From Drosophila pseudoobscura (Eukaryota > Arthropoda > Insecta > Diptera > Drosophilidae), in the NCBI RefSeq assembly GCF_009870125.1, contig NC_046679.1, positions 9,982,001 to 10,046,000 of the forward strand: 64,000 nt of DNA, in the 5' to 3' direction. Shown piece after piece: positions 58,863 to 64,000 of this stretch; the stretch's first letter is position 1, and each line of letters opens with the position of its first letter. The notes beneath the pieces were generated by a model that was given only the letters and a program-made list of their open reading frames with translations, did not search any database and had not been told where the DNA came from. Position numbers and translations under genes: made by a program.

Positions 58863-59472
58863 ATGGCAACGTCCTTAGAGGTTACCACTTGCAATAATTA
58901 CCCACTCAAACCTGAACCTGAATCGATTTCCCCCCCAGAAATCCCAGGCGGAAGTCCTACTGAATGAATTGCAGCACCTGGTCTACTTCGTGGTCGTGTT
59001 CCTGCTCTGTCCCCTGCTGATCTTCTGCGGCTTCAAGTATGTCCTCCTGGGCACCAGCCACCTGAATGCGGACATCGGCTCGGGTGTGGCCACTGTGATC
59101 GTGATGCATATCCTGGTCGCCGTCTACATGTTCCGCCTGATCTTCCAGCAGGAGTTCTCGCGCATGGAGCAGATCGAAACGCTGTCCGAGTGGGAGAACA
59201 TCCTGCCCCAGCAGGCCCAGAAGCAGCATCCTGTTCTCGTTGTTCTCCTGCTGATGTTCTACTGCTCGTTGATCATCGGCTTCCCTGTTGTCACGTTCTT
59301 CGCTCTGAAGTTTGTGGTCCTGAAGAATTTCTTTCTCATCGGCAACATGGATGCCGACATAATATCGGCTATTGGGGCCGTCATTGCCGTCCACCTAGCA
59401 GTTGGGCTGTTCATCTATAGGGTGTACTATACCACCACTTCGGGGAACAGTGCCAATGCCAAGAAAAATTGA
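58863..59472 (+). CDS. Tandem VMA21-like membrane protein (predicted V-ATPase assembly factor)
   Basis: Two exons: 58863-58880 (MATSLE) and 58939-59472, joined across a 58-bp intron to give 183 residues. Exon 2 follows TTCCCCCCCAG and reads KSQAEVLLNELQHLVYFVVV onward; it has no useful ATG of its own. The donor GAG/GTTACC is weak, so the first exon is tentative. The protein has four hydrophobic segments (about 20-42, 55-75, 104-130, 146-170). Residues 104-175 closely resemble single-domain VMA21 (FPVVTFFALKFVVL, DADIISAIGAVIAVHLAVGL), the ER factor that assembles the V0 sector. Residues 20-76 repeat the same pattern (CGFKYVLLG, NADIGSG, MHILVAVY). So it looks like an internal duplication joined by an acidic linker. 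The C-terminus AKKN is not a canonical KKxx signal. The neighbour downstream is a V0 subunit gene. The VMA21 assignment is from recall, not a search. Confidence 0.75.
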
Positions 59473-59551
59473 TGGAACATCCTATCCCATATTCCCATAT
59501 TCCTCTAATGATCTTCAAATTTATGACTGCATGATGCCTCAGAGCTTTCCA

Positions 59552-59557
59552 ATTAAA
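59552..59557 (+). terminator. Polyadenylation signal candidate of the VMA21-like gene
   Basis: ATTAAA lies 80 bp after the stop codon at 59470-59472. It is the commonest variant hexamer; no AATAAA is nearer. Confidence 0.4.
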
Positions 59558-61044
59558 GTACATTCTACAATTTCCTCAACTGGTCATAATTTTTCCCGAA
59601 AGTCTTTCCGTACAAAGTGTTTATAAATAGTTCTTAGCATTTCCTGCTTTCATAAAGATCCCCTCCGAAACCGTGGAAATGTTTTCGCAAAATGCCATAA
59701 ACACTTCCCCCACAATGATTTGTGATTTGTGGAAATGCATAAGTGTTCCCCGGTGCAAAGACATTTCCAAAGTGTTCTCTGGTGCAAAGTCATTTCAGTT
59801 GTCACATGTCGCGTCCAACCACTGATATTCGGACTACTCCTTGACGGGCACATGACACCACAACAGTCTGTTCAGGGACTTTAATGTGGAACAAAAGAAA
59901 GACTAAGACTTTCCGCATGCAAAGTTTATCAAAGTGACGAGCCCCTGACATGACAAGTGCCAGAATTAAATTCTTTCGCCTCTCAATTATTTATTGCCCA
60001 TAGCTGGTGACGCCTGTCGGGGGCCCGTGACTTTTTCCAGCTGTTTAACGGTCGCTCTGCCCGTGCCTTTGCCTGCCACTGCCACGCCAACAGGTGGCAG
60101 TCATGGGTTTGCAGCTGGCCAAAATCTGTTCTGTTTTGTTGCCATGAGAAATGCCTCCCCTTCGCCATTGACCTGGAAATCAATTGAGAATGTGACAAGG
60201 GAACCCGCACCATATTTGAAAATATTTGACCCAGAACTTTCGAGAACAGAATTAATACGATTTTACCCTGTTGTTGGCTTGGATTTCAAAATAAATTAAA
60301 GTTATTTCGAAAGTGAGAACACTTAGAAGTATTTCAAATGATTCACAATATTTCTGTATATTCCTCACCATTCGTGCTGTCTTTATCTTAATAGTTTCCA
60401 AATAGAACACTAGGAAAGGCAGCAGATTAGATCAGGCTGATCTACCCCTCATGGTGTGCCCAATGGAATTTGCTTTAGTTTTCGCTAATGCTTTGTCTTT
60501 GTGCACATTGACGCCTCTGTGATGGGCAATTACACACGTTAGTGGCAATTATTATTTGATTAACATTTTATTACAGCATTTATGCGATGCACACGCGGCG
60601 ACACAAATGAAACGCGACGCAATTTCAGAACTAAAACGAAACTAAAGAGAGAATTTCAAATTGAATACCATTCGCGATGGAGGAAGGAATAAATACGATT
60701 ATACTGTTGCAGATTTGTGGCAATACTTGTAATGCTGTTTGCACGAAAGCAGCGGGCTGACTGAGTAAACAAAGTGCAAGTAAGCAGCGGGCCAAGAGCA
60801 ACAGGTCGCGTCATCTGGTCTCGTCCAGCATCTCTCCAGGCGCATGTGCAATTCAAAGAGAGACGAAAGTAATGAATGGTAAGCGATGTGAGCGCATTTC
60901 TGTCTATTCATACGATCTAGAATAGGTACCGTTATAGCTTTAAATTTTAAGGGGCTTGCAACCATCATTTTGAAGCGCTTCATATCATACGCTCTCCCTA
61001 AATTCAAATTCAAACTTAACAGACTCCGACAGGGCTGCCATATC

Positions 61045-61262
61045 GTTCGATAAAGGTTGAGGGGAAATCTCAGCTGCTTTGTGGTCACCATACTGTGCAC
61101 TTCAAGCAGTGCATCGGAGGAATATTACACCTGATATCTATTTTACATCATCTTTATAAATATATGTACATGTGCATGTGCTATTATTATTAAATAATAA
61201 TGATATATATATAAACATATATTAATATGAACAGATGGTTCGGAAAAGGTTGAGGGGAAATC
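61045..61262. repeat. Direct repeat flanking about 175 bp
   Basis: An 18-bp sequence, AAAGGTTGAGGGGAAATC, is identical at 61052-61069 and 61245-61262, and GTTCG precedes both. The segment between is AT-rich with TA/ATA runs. Confidence 0.6.
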
Positions 61263-61789
61263 ACACATATGTATAGAGGTGTGCTATATAAGAACAGAAG
61301 AAATGCGGAAGTCTTCTCGCCAATCGGTCCTATTTACTTAATCTCGACCAAATCCATGGGGAACACCCAGTTGACTCCAATGATGAAAGCAATCCCGTAC
61401 TCGTATCGCAGTATTTTATCTGACATCCCAACAGCAAATACCGAAATACACAATTTGAATTTCCGTTTATATTTAAATTCATATTTCCCATGTCCTACAG
61501 AGTTGCCACACCGTTGGAAGAAGGTACTTTGCCAATGAGAGCTGTGGGCTGTCGATCCCAGGGCTGGATAGTTCCACTTGCCCGCCAAATGTAAACATCT
61601 CTATCTCTATCTATACAGGACTTCTCGGGACATTAGAATAACAAAAATTCTAAAATAGCTCCAACGACTAAGAGAGAACAACAAAAAGACGGCTGTCAAA
61701 TGGTTGAAGTTTCCAATTCGCACGCCCGCCCTACCTGCGACCGAACACAACGGTCATTTTGGCCACCCTCTGCTAGAACGGCGGCGGCT

Positions 61790-61815
61790 GGCCTAATCCA
61801 TTACGCCACGCGACC
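61790..61815 (-). other. tRNA-Arg-like 5' half (A-box) fragment
   Basis: The minus strand reads GGTCGCGTGGCGTAATGGAT then TAGGCC, very close to the start of eukaryotic tRNA-Arg (acceptor stem, D arm, A box). A matching 3' acceptor half and a good B box do not follow, so this is not a complete tRNA. It may be a tRNA-derived repeat or chance. Confidence 0.3.
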
Positions 61816-62434
61816 TTCCACTATTTTAATTATAAATAAATACATAGTTGTCCTGAGACGAAGACGGGGATACACTTACGCATGCGGGACATTCTCCGAA
61901 AACATGGAGGCTTACTTTTCCACATATAACTTACAAATCAAAGAGCACTCAATACACGTTTTCTGGTAATTTTTACGTTTTATTATCTCTTTTCACCCTC
62001 ACCAATACATCTAGCTAATCCTATCCTATTCCTATCCCCAGTAACGGATCCCAGCTCCCCCGTTATCACCATACACCATCAGGCCTCCCTGGAATTCCGA
62101 TAGATGGCGCGTCGCCCTCAGCCCTGGGCCAATGGAACAAATGGAAAACATTTCACCTTTAAAGGCCGTGTTTTAATCGAAATATAATATATACATTAAA
62201 GTGGTAAATATTTAAACTCGTGTATTTGTTCTGTGTTTTCCTTATTTTAACAGTTGAAAGCAAAGATGTCAAAGTAGTTGACTTTGTGACATATATCTCT
62301 CTCAGATCCTATTCAAATCTCAGGATCAGTAGATTACACAGCTCTGGACTGAAACTCAATATTTATAACAAACAAAAACAATACATAATAGAGGAATATC
62401 TGTTGAAAAAAGTATAAAAAAAGCAGAGGTAAAA

Positions 62435-63481
62435 ATGTCGTTGCTCTTCAACACCGAATGGGGCTACTTGGAAGGCATTACGCGGGGCTTTAAGAACGGC
62501 ATGCTGAAACACTCGGACTACCTCGCCCTCACGCAATGCGAGTCCCTCGAAGACGTAATGATGAACATCCAGGGCACCGACTACGGCAACATCTTTTCCA
62601 ACGATCGCAAGTTCAGTGTGGAGCTGATCGAAAAGCGGCTGGGGGAGAAGCTTCTTAATGAGTTCAACTACATCCGGGCCCACTCCACGGATCCATTGAG
62701 CTCGTTTCTCGAGTACATCCGCTATCCATACATGATCGACAACGTGGCCCTGCTGATCGCCGGCCTGAACAACAACCGTCCCATGAAAAGACTGCTCGAG
62801 ATGTGCCATCCATTGGGCTACTTTGATCAATTGGCGGCCATTGAGGTGGCCATGAGCTCGGTGGAGCTCTTCAATGCCGTGCTCATCGACACGCCGCTGG
62901 CCAAATTTATTCCGCCCAACTTCCACGAGGAAACCTTTATCGAAATTGACGTCGAGATTGTCCGGGGCGTGCTCTACCGGTCCTATCTGGAGAGCTTTTA
63001 CGCCTTCTGCAAAGGCCTGGGCGGGACCACGTCGAACGTGATGTGCAAGCTGTTGGGCTTCGAGGCGGACCGCCGGGTCATAACCATCACCGTAAACGCC
63101 CTGCCCACTCACCTGACAGCCGAAGATCGTCTGAAGATGTACCCCACCTGCGGAAATCTGCCCGATCTCGCGCTGCGGACCCTCTCGGAGGTCAGCGAAT
63201 ACGACCGGGTGCGCGATGTTTGCAACTTTGCGGGATACGGCGACATGTTCGATAACATCGAACGGGACACGGACGGACTGATCGGGCTCGAGGACCGATT
63301 CCTGATGGTGGAGGCCAAGAACAACGTGCAATCGTATCTGCAGCAGTTCCACTACGGCATATTCTACTCCTACGTGAAGCTGAAGCAGCTGGAGAGCCGC
63401 AACATCATCTGGATATGTGAGTGCATTTCGCAGCGTCAGACGGATAATGTCAATGCATATATTCCCATACCTTTGGATTGA
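62435..63481 (+). CDS. VhaAC39-2: V-type ATPase V0 subunit d (AC39 type)
   Basis: Subunit d sits on the cytoplasmic face of the V0 ring and couples it to the central stalk. The 348-residue intronless frame has the usual family length (about 350). Conserved stretches include YLEGITRGFK, LKHSDYLALTQCESLED, IRYPYMIDNVALLIAGLNN, MKRLLEMCHPLG, FEADRR, LEDRFLMVEA and a C-terminal IPIPLD. The ATG has an A-rich upstream context (GGTAAAA). D. melanogaster has two such genes: VhaAC39-1, which I recall as X-linked and general, and VhaAC39-2, autosomal and testis-biased. Lack of introns and autosomal neighbours (cnc, fzo) favour VhaAC39-2. The substitutions YGDMFDNIERD and ICECISQRQTD keep the family pattern. 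No clear AATAAA follows; ATTAAA occurs at about 63555. Confidence 0.88.
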   Translation: MSLLFNTEWGYLEGITRGFKNGMLKHSDYLALTQCESLEDVMMNIQGTDYGNIFSNDRKFSVELIEKRLGEKLLNEFNYIRAHSTDPLSSFLEYIRYPYMIDNVALLIAGLNNNRPMKRLLEMCHPLGYFDQLAAIEVAMSSVELFNAVLIDTPLAKFIPPNFHEETFIEIDVEIVRGVLYRSYLESFYAFCKGLGGTTSNVMCKLLGFEADRRVITITVNALPTHLTAEDRLKMYPTCGNLPDLALRTLSEVSEYDRVRDVCNFAGYGDMFDNIERDTDGLIGLEDRFLMVEAKNNVQSYLQQFHYGIFYSYVKLKQLESRNIIWICECISQRQTDNVNAYIPIPLD

Positions 63482-64000
63482 GTTCTTGAACAATTCAGTT
63501 TGATTTTCCACTAAACGTTTTGTGTGGCAATCATTATAGTAAGGTTTTTAATAATTAAATAGAGTTGGTTTCGCTTAAATTACGAAAGAAAGTGTCAAAA
63601 CTCCGAGTACATACATATATTGATTGGTACAAATTAAAAAGGGCATTCCCCTTTCAGTCTCAAAATGACAGATGCCAGTTCTTTCCATTTTCCCCCTAAT
63701 CTTAGTTGGGTTTTACTTGAACAGACATTAATGGATTTGATTACATTATCCACCTTTAAAAACTCTAATTTAAAATAGAACAGTGGCGGTAATCAGAGCC
63801 CGGAGTGCGCACCTGTAGAGATATGTATGTACATATGTAGATACCCCGTCCCTCATAACCGCTAGTGTTTGGCCCTGCCCGATATGTACTGACGAGAGAA
63901 TTCAGAATAAGTCGAAAGTCGATTTCGTGGCTAAGCTTCCCGAACCGAGCCCCAAGCGGGTATGGCATCGCGAAATCAGATTCTGGTTTTCCTGCCACTT
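63482..64000. other. Downstream flank of VhaAC39-2, nothing recognised
   Basis: AT-rich, with ATTAAA near 63555 as a possible polyadenylation variant. No coding sequence seen. Confidence 0.5.

Larger units (their letters stand above)
59558..62434. other. Intergenic region between the two V-ATPase-related genes
   Basis: Holds the 18-bp direct repeat at 61.05-61.26 kb and the tRNA-Arg-like fragment at 61.8 kb. The VhaAC39-2 promoter must lie toward its right end; TATAAA at 62413 is too near the ATG to serve it unless the leader is very short. Confidence 0.6.

Noticed and set aside
62411..62418. TATAAA just before the VhaAC39-2 ATG as its TATA box
   Set aside because: A start site 25-30 bp downstream would fall inside the coding sequence.
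62363..63511. 382-residue antisense frame opposite the V-ATPase subunit gene
   Set aside because: It is a mirror of a real coding sequence and has no family resemblance.
1..64000. CRISPR arrays, bacterial operons, rRNA genes or complete tRNAs
   Set aside because: None seen; the sequence is an insect nuclear locus and I found no complete tRNA fold by eye.

Overview
This is insect nuclear DNA, almost certainly from a Drosophila species. Genes have introns bounded by GT..AG, some of them only 58-66 bp long. Introns are rich in CA, CT, GA and A tracts, translation starts look like CAAAATG, and four recognisable fly genes lie together. Several encoded proteins differ clearly from my memory of D. 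melanogaster, so another species is likely. An obscura-group fly is my guess, not a proof. Nothing bacterial or viral is present.

Layout. (1) About 1-32.6 kb, plus strand: most of cap-n-collar (cnc), the CNC-bZIP factor orthologous to vertebrate NRF1/NRF2. The far N-terminal exons of the CncC form lie upstream of the window. Eight coding exons are resolved (3444-3719, 3926-4004, 18586-18662, 18725-19297, 25877-26365, 26432-26519, 29295-30535, 30602-30973), and all phases join correctly. They encode 1064 residues from the Neh2-type Keap1-binding region to the bZIP. Three internal promoters are proposed: an Inr+DPE promoter at 3156, a leader near 14.7-15.6 kb (CncB) and one near 26.7-27.5 kb (CncA). 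(2) 11433-13616, plus strand: fuzzy onions (fzo), a complete intronless mitofusin nested in the 14.6-kb cnc intron. (3) 34.0-49.4 kb, minus strand: an inward-rectifier potassium channel (Irk1/Ir type), convergent with cnc. Three alternative first coding exons (40158-40252, 44224-44273, 48768-49159) join in phase to one common body and give three different N-termini. Its most distal leader may reach about 51 kb. (4) 49.4-58.8 kb: no protein gene recognised. (5) 58863-59472, plus strand: a small two-exon gene for a membrane protein that looks like two VMA21 (V-ATPase assembly factor) units fused in tandem. (6) 62435-63481, plus strand: an intronless V-ATPase V0 subunit d gene, probably VhaAC39-2.

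How they relate. cnc is a developmental and oxidative-stress regulator, and a consensus antioxidant-response element lies in its own locus. fzo is known in D. melanogaster as a testis mitochondrial fusion factor. The last two genes both concern the V0 sector of the V-ATPase: one is a presumed assembly factor, the other a structural subunit. fzo and the subunit d gene lack introns, and the VMA21-like gene has only one very short intron. This fits male-germline duplicates, but expression cannot be seen here.

The most notable unexplained items are the double-VMA21 protein, a 35-bp-stem hairpin inside the Irk1 intron, a six-copy 17-bp motif in another Irk1 intron, a degenerate ~155-bp tandem array in the cnc intron, a 12-bp minisatellite behind a TATA box, and two short introns that are in frame and free of stops.
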